64,000 nt of DNA from Planctobacterium sp965279005 (lineage in GTDB: Bacteria > Pseudomonadota > Gammaproteobacteria > Enterobacterales > Alteromonadaceae): assembly GCA_965279005.1 (NCBI GenBank), contig CBDIHK010000026.1, positions 124,001-188,000 on the forward strand. The letters run 5' to 3'. Both the position numbers and the translations under genes were made by a program. Under the pieces are notes generated by a model. It saw nothing but the letters and a program-made list of their open reading frames with translations. It made no database searches and was not told the DNA's origin. This document shows positions 1 to 8,648 of this stretch, one piece after another; positions within the stretch are counted from its first letter, which is position 1, and each line of letters starts with the position of its first letter.

Positions 1-2
1 CA

Positions 3-2627
3 TTGCAATACAACATGCTCCCGCAATTAAACGAAGCTAATGGCAAGGAGCAGCTTTACCAGAAGGTGCAAAAATCCTGGTTCCATAGCTTACGCGGCGG
101 CTTTGAATATGTGGTGGTGCTAAAAGCCGGGCTAAAACTTAAACCCCACGAACTGCCGCCTGAACCAGAATGGTTGGCTGAACTTAACCAACAACAAGCA
201 GAGTTTGATCGCAGCCTTTGGCATCTAAAGCAGTTGCAATGGCGGCTGTATAGCATGTGGTGGAGCAAGGGAACGTTTGCCGAACTATCTGCTCACGAAC
301 GCGATAGATTTGACTTAAAGAATTCAGATTTTGACAACGAACTAAACCTGGAAAATCCCGACAGCTTAGCATCCCAGGTTAAAAAACAGGTGCAAAAAGT
401 AATGCAATTGGCGGCAAGGTTACCTTTTGGCCGCACTGCCGAAGCGCTGCAAGATAGCATTGACCAATATGCGCAAGGTCTTGGTCTACCTGACTGCTAT
501 GAGCTTAAACAAATCAATGCCCAAAGCTTCCACCTCCCCAATGACCCTGTGGTGATGTTGTCTGGCATAAAAGGCGACAATTCGCTGTTACAGCAAGGAT
601 TGCTGCAATGCCGGACGACTGATCAGTTAATTAATAGCTTAAACGCCAACGACAAAACCATCGACGCAAAAGCCATTGGTAAAATTGCACCAAAACTAGA
701 TACTTCTATATTGCCCGTCCCGGTGGAAGGACTTTTAACCGAGTTTTTCTTATTGGACTGGGGCAATGCGGCAGCCTTAGCCAAGCAGGCTTGGGGCAAA
801 GATGACCAGGCTAGCCAAGATAAAATGCAGCAGCTGATACAGCAACCCAATAACCTAGGCGGTAGCCCCCCGGACTTGGCATTAGAAAAATGGCGACAAC
901 CCTGGCAGCCATTGTTTTTGCTTTGGCAAATAGAATACTTCCCTATATCTCACGGTCCAGAAGAGTCAGGCAATTGGCAATTTGACGGCATGCGCTATAA
1001 ATGGAACGGCAAAGGAGCCGGTGCAGACCAAGATAAGCGAATCTTTTCGGGTCGCACTCTGTTGACACCAAATAGCGGCTTTAACTTACAGCACCGCATT
1101 ATGGAGTTCCTGGAAAAACAGCCAGGGTTGAATTTAGAAGAAAACGAAAAATTAGAAGCCTTTATTGAGGCGGCGGGCGAATGGGATTTCCTATCACAAA
1201 CCCTTGATGGCCTGACCTCTAACCTGGCGCTCCGGCTAGTGGAGAGCCACCGCATCCCAAACAAAGATAAAACTGAATATGAGGATCAAGATAATCTTAA
1301 AAACGAAGCGGAGCTTGCTCAACTTATAGCAGGGCAAAACAGCATGGTGCCAAATCTGGGCGCAGCTCCTAAACGTAATAGTTACCCTAATTCAGGCTTC
1401 CAGGAATTTCGTTCTGGCCAATTAATGTTTACACGGCTATGTGTGGTAGACAGGTTTGGCCAAACCGTAGATGTGGCCACAGAAGGCACTGCTCCAAGTT
1501 TAAGACCGGTATTGCCACCCACTTTTAAACCAGAAGACACCATGACCGGCGACTTGCACCGCATGGTGGAGTTATCCCCAAGGTTATTACAGGCAGCCAG
1601 GTTAAATTTTGATTTTGTGTCTTCACGAAATGATAACCAGTTGATTAACCAGGCTTCTGAAGTTAATCCCATCTGTGCCTGGATCATTCCCAACCATTTG
1701 GATCGCGCCTTTACCTGTTATGACAATGTAGGCCATACATTAGGCCAGCTTTTAACCATGACAGTTGAGGGGGAGCGCAAGGTTGTTTGGCAAGGCGCAC
1801 CACAAGGTGATTACCTTGGACTAGAGGATGTAAAACGGGATTTTGGACATTTAGGCGCTTTTCTAGAAGGGCTTATCAAGCAAGGCGCGGATGTATTTGA
1901 GACCGTGTTTACGGCTATCGACAGTACCTTGTGGAATATTGATCCCTTAGGGGCAAGGGATGACGCCAACCTATCACTCTGGATGGGACGGCCGCTGGCA
2001 TTGGTGCGTGCCAGGTTGCAATATGAGCTTATGGGTGAGCCCCAGGGGGATGTCTCCTGGAAGTACCATTTTGAACCCCATGTTCCAGAGTTTATCAACT
2101 ACAACTTCCCGGTCTGCCTAGGCCAGCTAAGGATGCGCAATGATGGCCTTATTGGTTATTTTTTAAATGACAATTACGACCAATTAAATGTCGTTAATCC
2201 GCCGCAGAATTGGCAATTGGACTATGTTAAAACCATCAAAACCGGCAACTTTGTGGATCTACATATTCGTGACAAGGAACAGCAATTTGTCACCATGCTT
2301 ATGGATCCCCGAGCAACGGTACATGCCACCACCGGCATTTTGCCTATCGTTAACGTGCAACTACCGGACAAGTTTATCGATAACGCCTTTAGCAATATGG
2401 AGTTTGATGTCCGGATCGATCCCCTGCTTAGCAATTTAAATGAAGAAGACGAGCTGCTGCTGCCTTTCCCCGCCGAACGCAAAGGCAACTGGTCTTTATT
2501 GGCACCACAAGCTGGCAACTGGCAAGCTTATGAGCTTAAAGCCTCAAGTCAAAATGCAGAGACCAGCAATGATCAATCCCAATTGCGCAGTGGCTTCCTG
2601 AAACTGCGCAATCGCCACAAAGTCTAA
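3..2627 (+). CDS. Large protein of unknown function, 3' part only
   Basis: The reading frame is open to the left edge of the window, so this is the C-terminal part (about 874 residues) of a longer protein. The first in-frame codon able to start is a TTG at the very edge and is not a convincing start. I do not recognise the family. The visible sequence has no membrane segment and is rich in Trp, Gln and Asn, with phrases such as WMGRPLALVRARLQYEL near residue 660 and a C-terminal KGNWSLL stretch. Its stop is 16 nt before a fibre-like gene, and two S74-chaperone genes follow, so it is the first visible gene of a four-gene operon. It may be a structural or assembly protein of a cell-surface or tail-like complex; that is inference from context only. 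Confidence 0.75.
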   Translation: MQYNMLPQLNEANGKEQLYQKVQKSWFHSLRGGFEYVVVLKAGLKLKPHELPPEPEWLAELNQQQAEFDRSLWHLKQLQWRLYSMWWSKGTFAELSAHERDRFDLKNSDFDNELNLENPDSLASQVKKQVQKVMQLAARLPFGRTAEALQDSIDQYAQGLGLPDCYELKQINAQSFHLPNDPVVMLSGIKGDNSLLQQGLLQCRTTDQLINSLNANDKTIDAKAIGKIAPKLDTSILPVPVEGLLTEFFLLDWGNAAALAKQAWGKDDQASQDKMQQLIQQPNNLGGSPPDLALEKWRQPWQPLFLLWQIEYFPISHGPEESGNWQFDGMRYKWNGKGAGADQDKRIFSGRTLLTPNSGFNLQHRIMEFLEKQPGLNLEENEKLEAFIEAAGEWDFLSQTLDGLTSNLALRLVESHRIPNKDKTEYEDQDNLKNEAELAQLIAGQNSMVPNLGAAPKRNSYPNSGFQEFRSGQLMFTRLCVVDRFGQTVDVATEGTAPSLRPVLPPTFKPEDTMTGDLHRMVELSPRLLQAARLNFDFVSSRNDNQLINQASEVNPICAWIIPNHLDRAFTCYDNVGHTLGQLLTMTVEGERKVVWQGAPQGDYLGLEDVKRDFGHLGAFLEGLIKQGADVFETVFTAIDSTLWNIDPLGARDDANLSLWMGRPLALVRARLQYELMGEPQGDVSWKYHFEPHVPEFINYNFPVCLGQLRMRNDGLIGYFLNDNYDQLNVVNPPQNWQLDYVKTIKTGNFVDLHIRDKEQQFVTMLMDPRATVHATTGILPIVNVQLPDKFIDNAFSNMEFDVRIDPLLSNLNEEDELLLPFPAERKGNWSLLAPQAGNWQAYELKASSQNAETSNDQSQLRSGFLKLRNRHKV

Positions 2628-2643
2628 TCGACGGAGAGTCCAT

Positions 2644-4233
2644 ATGAACTTAGTTAATGGTGCAAATTATAAGACAGGGCACGCAAAATCAGAAGAGCCT
2701 AAAACCTTGTTGAGCTACGAATATTCTACTTTCCCCCACCCATTGCAAGTGAGCCCAAGTAAAACACAAACCAGTTATGGCTCTATTCGATTTGTAATAT
2801 CCAACGATGACGTATTGAGCGATGGAGACGTTATTGACTTTAAAGAGATTAAAATTACGTTTCCGCGAGGCTCAAGTGCAGATGACCTAAGTGATGATTT
2901 TGCTGTCGCTGAAGCTACCTGCGACCTGCCAATTGAGTGGATTGAAACTAAAATAAACCGAAAAAATGGCGAGTTTAGAATAAAAGTCAAAGAACATAAC
3001 GATCCAGAAACAAAGGAGAATCGCAATTTTATACGGGTTTCAGATAAAGGGTTCTATGTCCAAATGGATAAAATCCCTATCAATACTGAAATTGGCACCG
3101 TCACAATCTTTATTGAAGAAAATTCTAGATATTACGATCCCGAGCCCCCCAATAATCAAAAGCCGAGAAAAAGCGAAAGCAATGAATACGAGTTTCAAGA
3201 TTACAAAGTAAAGCGCCCCCTCACTAAGTTCCCCTTTGGCTTTTATGTTGGCGATTTTAAATCGGATAAGCCCTGGATAAACAGTGGTGGAGAGGTTACG
3301 TTAACCTGGTATGGCTCAACACTTGCTACCTACAGTATCGAATACGGTACCAATAAAGGCGGGAAAATACCCCATGAATTTGAGGGTAAGGATAGAAACA
3401 GCCGTAAATTGAAAGTAAAAAATCTGCTAACCACCACCACCTTTTATTTAATAGCCACGGTATCAATTAGAGGTGATCTGCGTCATTTCACCCTAAACAC
3501 CACAGTGGTGGTGGCCAATCCGGATTTAGTGGCCAAATCCCTTGCAATTTCCAATAAATCAGAGCCAAAAGAGATAGGACGTACTGGTCGATTATTTGTG
3601 GAAAACGTCACGGAAGGAAGCGGGGCCACCCATGCTGGGCGCTTTGAAAGTAAAAGTACTGATAACGCCACTGTCTATATAGCAAACAAACATGGTAATG
3701 GTGGGAGGGGGCTAACTATCCGCAACAAGTCAAAATCGAATTCGACCTTGTATGTAGAAAACGAATACCAGAAGAAAATAGCCTCAGCGAAGGGTTATTC
3801 CGCAGCTAAATTTGTTAATAAAAGTATATCAAATGGCGGGACGGCCACCCTGCAATTAGTAAACAATGGCGGCGGCAAGGCGCTTTACGCTGAAGGCGAT
3901 GTTGAAATTAAGGGCACCCTATACGTTAGTGATGGCATAAAACCCCAGCATAGTGCCCCAAAAGCTAACAGCGAAGCCACCTTGGCAGCGGTTAAAAACT
4001 CTGAGTTGTTGCAAACTGAATCAGGCTTGGCGCTGGATGAATCCTCACTGCAAGGCCTACTTGAAAGTGCAGTAAAAACCATTAGCAACCAAGACGGCAG
4101 TGAGTCGCTTGCGCTGGATAACCATGCTTTGGTAATGCACCTATTTGGCGCCTTAAAAGCGCTAGCCAAGCAGAATGACGAGCTGGCCCAGCGCATTGAA
4201 TTGCTTGAAGCTAACAAACAATCCAGCCCCTAA
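2644..4233 (+). CDS. Fibre-like multidomain protein with C-terminal coiled coil
   Basis: This 529-residue protein starts at an ATG preceded by a good GGAGAG site. Residues about 30-190 form a beta-rich domain. Residues about 210-300 look like an Ig-like sandwich (GGEVTLTWYGS, then TTTTFYLIATV). Residues about 305-430 are short Gly/Asn/Ser-rich beta repeats (ATVYIANKHGNGG, STLYVENEY, ALYAEGDVEIKGTLYVSDG), resembling the stalk of a trimeric fibre. The last 40 residues are a heptad-like helix (LAKQNDELAQRIELLEAN) suited to trimerisation. There is no signal peptide. It lies between the large unknown protein and two S74-type fibre proteins. A tail fibre or adhesin role is inferred from architecture; no family name is claimed. 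Confidence 0.7.
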   Translation: MNLVNGANYKTGHAKSEEPKTLLSYEYSTFPHPLQVSPSKTQTSYGSIRFVISNDDVLSDGDVIDFKEIKITFPRGSSADDLSDDFAVAEATCDLPIEWIETKINRKNGEFRIKVKEHNDPETKENRNFIRVSDKGFYVQMDKIPINTEIGTVTIFIEENSRYYDPEPPNNQKPRKSESNEYEFQDYKVKRPLTKFPFGFYVGDFKSDKPWINSGGEVTLTWYGSTLATYSIEYGTNKGGKIPHEFEGKDRNSRKLKVKNLLTTTTFYLIATVSIRGDLRHFTLNTTVVVANPDLVAKSLAISNKSEPKEIGRTGRLFVENVTEGSGATHAGRFESKSTDNATVYIANKHGNGGRGLTIRNKSKSNSTLYVENEYQKKIASAKGYSAAKFVNKSISNGGTATLQLVNNGGGKALYAEGDVEIKGTLYVSDGIKPQHSAPKANSEATLAAVKNSELLQTESGLALDESSLQGLLESAVKTISNQDGSESLALDNHALVMHLFGALKALAKQNDELAQRIELLEANKQSSP

Positions 4234-4268
4234 CATAAGCACAAATCATATAAACAAGGAGTAACTTT

Positions 4269-5075
4269 ATGGGTCATTACAACGAAAGTCTCGGAACAGG
4301 TGCACTTGAACACAACAATAACGAGCGCAATTCAGCCTTTGGTGCGTATTGTATGTACAACAACTTCAACGGCAAAAGCAACTGTGCTTTTGGCACCGAT
4401 GCCATGAAGGAAAGCGGAGATTCCTCCTTTAACGTAGCAGTGGGCATGGGGGCACTTTGGAATGTCAAAGGCGATTACAATACAGCGATTGGTTACTTAG
4501 CTAGCAGTGAAGAAGCCGGTAAAGAGCGCAATTACACAACCAGCATTGGTGCCAACACCCAAGCCTATTTCAACAACAGCACCGCTATAGGTGCCAATGC
4601 CGTAGCAATGGGTGAAAACCAGTTGCAGCTGGGCGATACCGAAGCCAAAGTTTATACCCGCAATGGATACTACTGGACCAGCGATGTGCGGGATAAGGCA
4701 GACATTCGGGATACCCAATTGGGGTTAGACTTTATTATGCAGCTTCGACCTGTGGATTTTCGCTGGGATATGCGCGCCGATTACAAAGAAGCTATCCCCG
4801 ATAGTGAAGGCTCTGGGCGGCGAACCTACAAACAGCTGCCAAAAGATGGCAGTAAAAAACGCAGCCGTTTCCACCATGGCTTTATCGCCCAGGAAGTTGG
4901 CGCCTTGGAGGCAGAATTTGGTGGTTATCAAGATTTTATGGTCAAAGGCACTGCTGAGATGCAGACCCTGAACTATCTTGAGCTAATTGCCCCAATGGTG
5001 AAGGCCATACAAGAACAACAACAAATGATTGAAGCGATGCAGGCCCAAGTGCGTGAATTACAAGACGACTCTTAA
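4269..5075 (+). CDS. YadA-head-like fibre with S74 intramolecular chaperone
   Basis: A 268-residue protein with a strong AAGGAG ribosome site. Residues about 5-115 are a run of 12-15-residue repeats of the type NSAFGAYCMY, NCAFGTDAMK, NVAVGMGALW, NTAIGYLASS, STAIGANAVA, the pattern of YadA-like left-handed beta-rolls. From residue 138 the sequence is an S74 (endosialidase-type) chaperone domain: TSDVRDKADI, the LRPVDFRWD strand, HHGFIAQEVG, and a C-terminal coiled coil. In characterised S74 domains a Ser and a Lys five residues later catalyse self-cleavage after trimer folding; here these would be Ser138 and Lys143. The expected product is a trimer of the 137-residue head released from its chaperone. 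There is no signal peptide, so it is assembled in the cytoplasm. It is paralogous to the next gene. Confidence 0.85.
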   Translation: MGHYNESLGTGALEHNNNERNSAFGAYCMYNNFNGKSNCAFGTDAMKESGDSSFNVAVGMGALWNVKGDYNTAIGYLASSEEAGKERNYTTSIGANTQAYFNNSTAIGANAVAMGENQLQLGDTEAKVYTRNGYYWTSDVRDKADIRDTQLGLDFIMQLRPVDFRWDMRADYKEAIPDSEGSGRRTYKQLPKDGSKKRSRFHHGFIAQEVGALEAEFGGYQDFMVKGTAEMQTLNYLELIAPMVKAIQEQQQMIEAMQAQVRELQDDS

Positions 5076-5169
5076 CTGTTCATTAGGCAGCATTAGTATA
5101 CACAGGCCAGTTTTCATGGCTAAAAGTGAGTAACAATACGCAGTTGGCAAACTAACCAGGAGCATCATA

Positions 5170-5994
5170 ATGGGCGAATATAACACCCGGTATGGCGACC
5201 AAGCACTTCAATCTGATGGCGGTGAACGCAATACTGCTTTTGGTGCCTATTCCTTGTATTCAGACAAACCCGGCACCAATAATTGCGCCTTTGGCAATGA
5301 TGCGATAAAAAACTGCGATGGCGGTTCGTATAGCGTTGGATTAGGCGTGGACACCTTGAGGAAGGATATTAATTCAGGCAATCGCAACATAGCAGTTGGC
5401 TATTACGCCAACAGAGACATTAATATAGTATCAAATACAATCGCATTAGGTGCTAATACACAATCTACGAGAACTAATGCTATAGCTTTGGGTGCGAATG
5501 TCCAGAATGTATATACGAACAGAATTTTACTGGGCGACAGCCAAACCGGTGTCTACACCCATAATGGCTATAATTGGACCAGCGACCAACGGGATAAAGC
5601 GGATATTAGGGGCACGGCATTAGGCCTGGATTTTGTCATGCAACTGCGGCCAGTGGATTTCCGCTGGGATAAGCGAATTGATTACCGCCAGGATATCCCA
5701 GCAACACAAGGCGAGCAGACTTCACAGCCTGAATATAAACAACTGCCCAAGGATGGCAGCAAAAAGCGCAACCGATATCACCATGGATTTATTGCCCAAG
5801 AAATTGCTGGCCTTGATGTTGCCTTTGGCGGCCATGAAGAGGGTGCAATAGACGGTGACAATGATATGCAAACCCTCCACTACCAGGAGCTAATTGCCCC
5901 CCTGGTCAAAACCCTACAGCAACAGCAACAGACGATTAAAGACTTGCAACAACAGATTACTAAACTGAAAACAGAAAAAACGCAGTGCGTCTGA
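5170..5994 (+). CDS. Second YadA-head-like fibre with S74 chaperone
   Basis: A 274-residue paralogue of the preceding gene, with an AGGAG site 8 nt before its ATG. The head repeats are again present (NTAFGAYSLY, NCAFGNDAIK, NIAVGYYAN, TIALGANTQS, AIALGANVQN). The S74 domain begins at the same residue number, with TSDQRDKADI giving candidate catalytic Ser138 and Lys143, then LRPVDFRWD, HHGFIAQEIAG and a Gln-rich coiled coil at the C terminus. The two heads differ far more than the two chaperones, as expected if the chaperone is a conserved folding module and the head carries binding specificity. A hairpin downstream at 6034-6055 probably ends the operon. Confidence 0.85.
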   Translation: MGEYNTRYGDQALQSDGGERNTAFGAYSLYSDKPGTNNCAFGNDAIKNCDGGSYSVGLGVDTLRKDINSGNRNIAVGYYANRDINIVSNTIALGANTQSTRTNAIALGANVQNVYTNRILLGDSQTGVYTHNGYNWTSDQRDKADIRGTALGLDFVMQLRPVDFRWDKRIDYRQDIPATQGEQTSQPEYKQLPKDGSKKRNRYHHGFIAQEIAGLDVAFGGHEEGAIDGDNDMQTLHYQELIAPLVKTLQQQQQTIKDLQQQITKLKTEKTQCV

Positions 5995-6033
5995 CAGCTG
6001 TCAAAAGCAACAGAAATAAAATCTGGCAAATGA

Positions 6034-6055
6034 GTGGTGGGCACAAGCCCACCAC
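6034..6055. terminator. Hairpin between convergent operons
   Basis: A perfect 9-bp stem, GTGGTGGGC pairing with GCCCACCAC across the loop ACAA, lies between the last fibre gene and the convergent peroxiredoxin gene. The T-run after it is weak (CATTTC), so efficiency is uncertain. Being symmetric, it could serve both strands. Confidence 0.55.
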
Positions 6056-6083
6056 CATTTCAGCTCTACCAACACAAGAGCCA

Positions 6084-6815
6084 TTAGCTATTAAAATACG
6101 CGTCCAAGTCTTCGCTGCCACCAATGTGTTTGCCACCGATAAACACCTGGGGCACGGTTTCTCGGCCAGAGATGGCTTTTAGCGAGGTCAAGGTGGCGTC
6201 GCTGCCCAAAGAGATTTCCTCATAGGCCAAACCTTTCTCAGTTAACAATGCTTTGGCCTTGGCGCAGTAAGGGCAACCAGGTTTAGTGATGATAGACACC
6301 GGCTCAGGTTTCCTTGCGTCAGCGTTGATGTACTCAAGCATGGTATCGGCATCTGACACTTCAAACGGGTCGCCAGGCACGTCGGCTTCGATGAACATTT
6401 TTTCAATAACGCCGTCTTTGACCAGCATGGAGTAGCGCCAGCTACGCTTGCCAAAACCTAAATTAGCTTTATCCACCAGCATACCCATGCCTTCGCTAAA
6501 CTCGCCGTTTCCGTCAGGGATTAAGGTGATATTTTCTGCCTCTTGATCTGCTGCCCAGGCGTTCATCACAAAGGTGTCATTGACTGACAAGCAAACAATC
6601 TCATCGACGCCATTATCTTTTAAGGTGGCTGCCAATTCGTTGTACCTGGGTAGGTGCGTTGACGAACAGGTAGGGGTAAATGCCCCCGGTAGGGCAAACA
6701 CGACAACGGTTTTACCGGAAAAAATATCGTCTGTACTGCGGCTTTGCCAATCATCACCTACACGCATTGCAAAGGTTACCGATGGGACTTTCTGGCCTTC
6801 TTTATTGTCTAACAT
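6084..6815 (-). CDS. Hybrid peroxiredoxin-glutaredoxin
   Basis: A 243-residue fusion of a Prx5-type peroxiredoxin (about 1-165) and a glutaredoxin (about 170-243). It reduces hydroperoxides using glutathione supplied through its own glutaredoxin domain. The peroxidatic cysteine is Cys50 in PGAFTPTCSSTHLP and the glutaredoxin centre is CPYC at 181-184. The open frame extends 18 codons upstream, but the ATG at 6815 begins the conserved domain and follows a GAGG-like site, so I start there. The family is typically under OxyR control. The divergent intergenic region to 7009 holds several GAT...ATC dyads, but I see no clear OxyR site. gshA at 22.3 kb provides the thiol cofactor. Confidence 0.93.
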   Translation of the reverse strand: MLDNKEGQKVPSVTFAMRVGDDWQSRSTDDIFSGKTVVVFALPGAFTPTCSSTHLPRYNELAATLKDNGVDEIVCLSVNDTFVMNAWAADQEAENITLIPDGNGEFSEGMGMLVDKANLGFGKRSWRYSMLVKDGVIEKMFIEADVPGDPFEVSDADTMLEYINADARKPEPVSIITKPGCPYCAKAKALLTEKGLAYEEISLGSDATLTSLKAISGRETVPQVFIGGKHIGGSEDLDAYFNS

Positions 6816-7008
6816 AATCGCCTCGTTATTGGTGGATACGCAACCAGTATAGCAATGGCTTGGTAACAAAAAAGCGAAGATAACTAATCCTTACAATCTA
6901 TAATTACGATTAGGTTGCGATCTATAAATCGCTTTTTGCATCTAATAAAATAACCTATTATTTAATAAGCAGTTTTTTGTGGATAATTTTAAATTGAGAG
7001 GGTGATGA

Positions 7009-7935
7009 GTGACGGCGATAGTTCTTGGATGTGATGAATTGCTTGGCGCAGTGGTCTGCGAAAGGGTGTTAGAAAAAGGCCAACAGGTTTATGGCTACTC
7101 CTTGCAAACCAATATTTCTAGCTATCAAAAACAAAAACTAGAGCAACTAAGTAGTAGTGGCAATGGCCACCACTTCATTTTCCAAGGGCCGTTGTTGGAG
7201 CAAGATTGGCAATTGGAACGCCAGCTGCAACAGCAGTTTGACGTGTATTTTTTACCTAGCCAAGAAATGGCAAAAAACCATGCCCAGCTATTGCTGGCAC
7301 ATTGCCTGAAACTTCAAGCCCTTTGCCAACAGCTTACTATCCGCCACCTGGTTTGTAGCTCTAGTTATAAGCTCTACTACCCACATCAGCACACCAATGC
7401 CTGCGCCAACGAACTGGTAGATCATCCACGCTCGTTGCAAGCTGCAACTTTGCGTTCTATGGAGTTGCTATTGCATGGCCTTAGCGCCCAATGCGCCCTG
7501 CCCTGCACCATCGTGCGTTTGTTCGAACTGTACGGAGATGTGCAGGCCGAATCTGGCTTGGTTGCCAACTTCTGGCAACAGATTGCATCAGGCAAAGCGA
7601 TCGAGCTTAGCCATTGGCACAACGATATTTTGGACTTTGTCTTTGTCGATGACGCGGCTGAAGGTGTGATCCGGTTTATGGAGCATGTCGCCATGGCAGA
7701 TCCGGACTGGGAGTTTGACGAAGATTGCCTGGATAGAAGCGAGCAGCCTTGGCGTGTCTATAATTTAGGCACTGGTGAAGGGACTTCGGTGGCTGACCTG
7801 CTCAAGCGCATTGCCGAAGCCACTGGCACTGAATTGCACACCTCGGGTAGCTGGCAACCTGGCTATACCCGGTTTGTGGCGGAAATGGAAAAAACCGCCA
7901 AGCACCTGGGTTTTATGCCTAGGATCCAGCTCTAG
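7009..7935 (+). CDS. Degenerate NAD-dependent epimerase/dehydratase family protein
   Basis: A 308-residue extended-SDR (sugar nucleotide epimerase-like) protein starting at GTG after a GAGAGGG site. The N-terminal Rossmann strand is VLGCDELLGAVV, a weakened version of the usual GxxGxxG. The C-terminal part has typical family phrases (IVRLFELYGD, DFVFVDDAAEGVIRF, VYNLGTGEGTSVADLL). At the catalytic position, where relatives read YAATK, this protein reads LQAATLRS, so both the Tyr and the Lys of YxxxK appear to be missing. It may bind a nucleotide without catalysing the usual reaction. The gene stands alone, and its stop shares CTAG with the stop of the convergent methyltransferase gene. Confidence 0.8.
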   Translation: MTAIVLGCDELLGAVVCERVLEKGQQVYGYSLQTNISSYQKQKLEQLSSSGNGHHFIFQGPLLEQDWQLERQLQQQFDVYFLPSQEMAKNHAQLLLAHCLKLQALCQQLTIRHLVCSSSYKLYYPHQHTNACANELVDHPRSLQAATLRSMELLLHGLSAQCALPCTIVRLFELYGDVQAESGLVANFWQQIASGKAIELSHWHNDILDFVFVDDAAEGVIRFMEHVAMADPDWEFDEDCLDRSEQPWRVYNLGTGEGTSVADLLKRIAEATGTELHTSGSWQPGYTRFVAEMEKTAKHLGFMPRIQL

Positions 7936-8546
7936 TGGTTAAGTGGCTTGCCCAGCCATCTCGGTACCTTCCGAAGATAGGTTAGATAGTTATCACCAAA
8001 CTTGTTGCTTAAATAGGCTTCTTCTAGCCGCACCTGGTTAAAAACTGCTACATGGCCTATCACCAAACAGAGGAAGGTAAACAAGCTCGGCAAGGCCAGG
8101 AAAAAACCAAATTGGGTGACAAGCACACCAATGTACATTGGGTTCCGGCTCAACCTATAAATACCACTTGAAACTAACTCGCCAGGGCCTTGTGGGTTTA
8201 TGCCTGACGCCCAATTTTTCCCCAAGGAAAAATGGCCAACCAGGGTCAGCAGGAATCCCGCTAACATCATGCCAATACCGGAAAAGATCACCAAGGGTTT
8301 CATCATAAAGGTACATACAAGCAAGTAACGGTCTAATGCGGGGAATGGGATCCGCAGTATACAGACAGCCAATATCACCACCCTAAGCACCCGGAAAGCC
8401 ATATGGCCCAGCCAGTGGCTGGTTCCAGGTTTACCTAAGAATTGCCGATCTTTGCCTGTTGTGGTTAACCTAATGGTGTAAAACACCGCCACAAATGAAA
8501 AAAATCCAGCGAGGAAAAAGGACGCAAATTCAGTAGGATCTATCAA
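7932..8546 (-). CDS. Isoprenylcysteine carboxyl methyltransferase-family membrane protein
   Basis: A 204-residue membrane protein with about five hydrophobic segments. The C-terminal half carries the ICMT/PEMT-type signature: GIYRLSRNPMYIGVL, then EEAYLSNKFGDNYLTYLRKVPRW. Such proteins methylate a small substrate or protein at the membrane using S-adenosylmethionine; the bacterial substrate is generally unknown. The start is a TTG at 8546, the only start codon that includes the first hydrophobic segment. It is convergent with the epimerase gene, the two stops overlapping by 3 nt. Confidence 0.8.
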   Translation of the reverse strand: MIDPTEFASFFLAGFFSFVAVFYTIRLTTTGKDRQFLGKPGTSHWLGHMAFRVLRVVILAVCILRIPFPALDRYLLVCTFMMKPLVIFSGIGMMLAGFLLTLVGHFSLGKNWASGINPQGPGELVSSGIYRLSRNPMYIGVLVTQFGFFLALPSLFTFLCLVIGHVAVFNQVRLEEAYLSNKFGDNYLTYLRKVPRWLGKPLNH

Positions 8547-8648
8547 GAAATATCTCTAGTGGCTATCTTGAATAAGTAAATCAGAGTATAGACATTAATT
8601 GCCGTAAAGGTTTGATCTGCACCAATCCTGCTAAGTTTTGCCAACACC

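Noticed and set aside
3..2627. The large edge protein as a Tc-toxin TcA subunit, because Rhs/SpvB genes lie in the same window
   Set aside because: No TcA signature (neuraminidase-like or receptor-binding domains) is visible, and the Rhs locus is 36 kb away and unrelated in operon structure.
6816..7008. An OxyR operator upstream of the peroxiredoxin-glutaredoxin gene
   Set aside because: Several GAT/ATC dyads are present but none fits the ATAG-N7-CTAT pattern in the right spacing.
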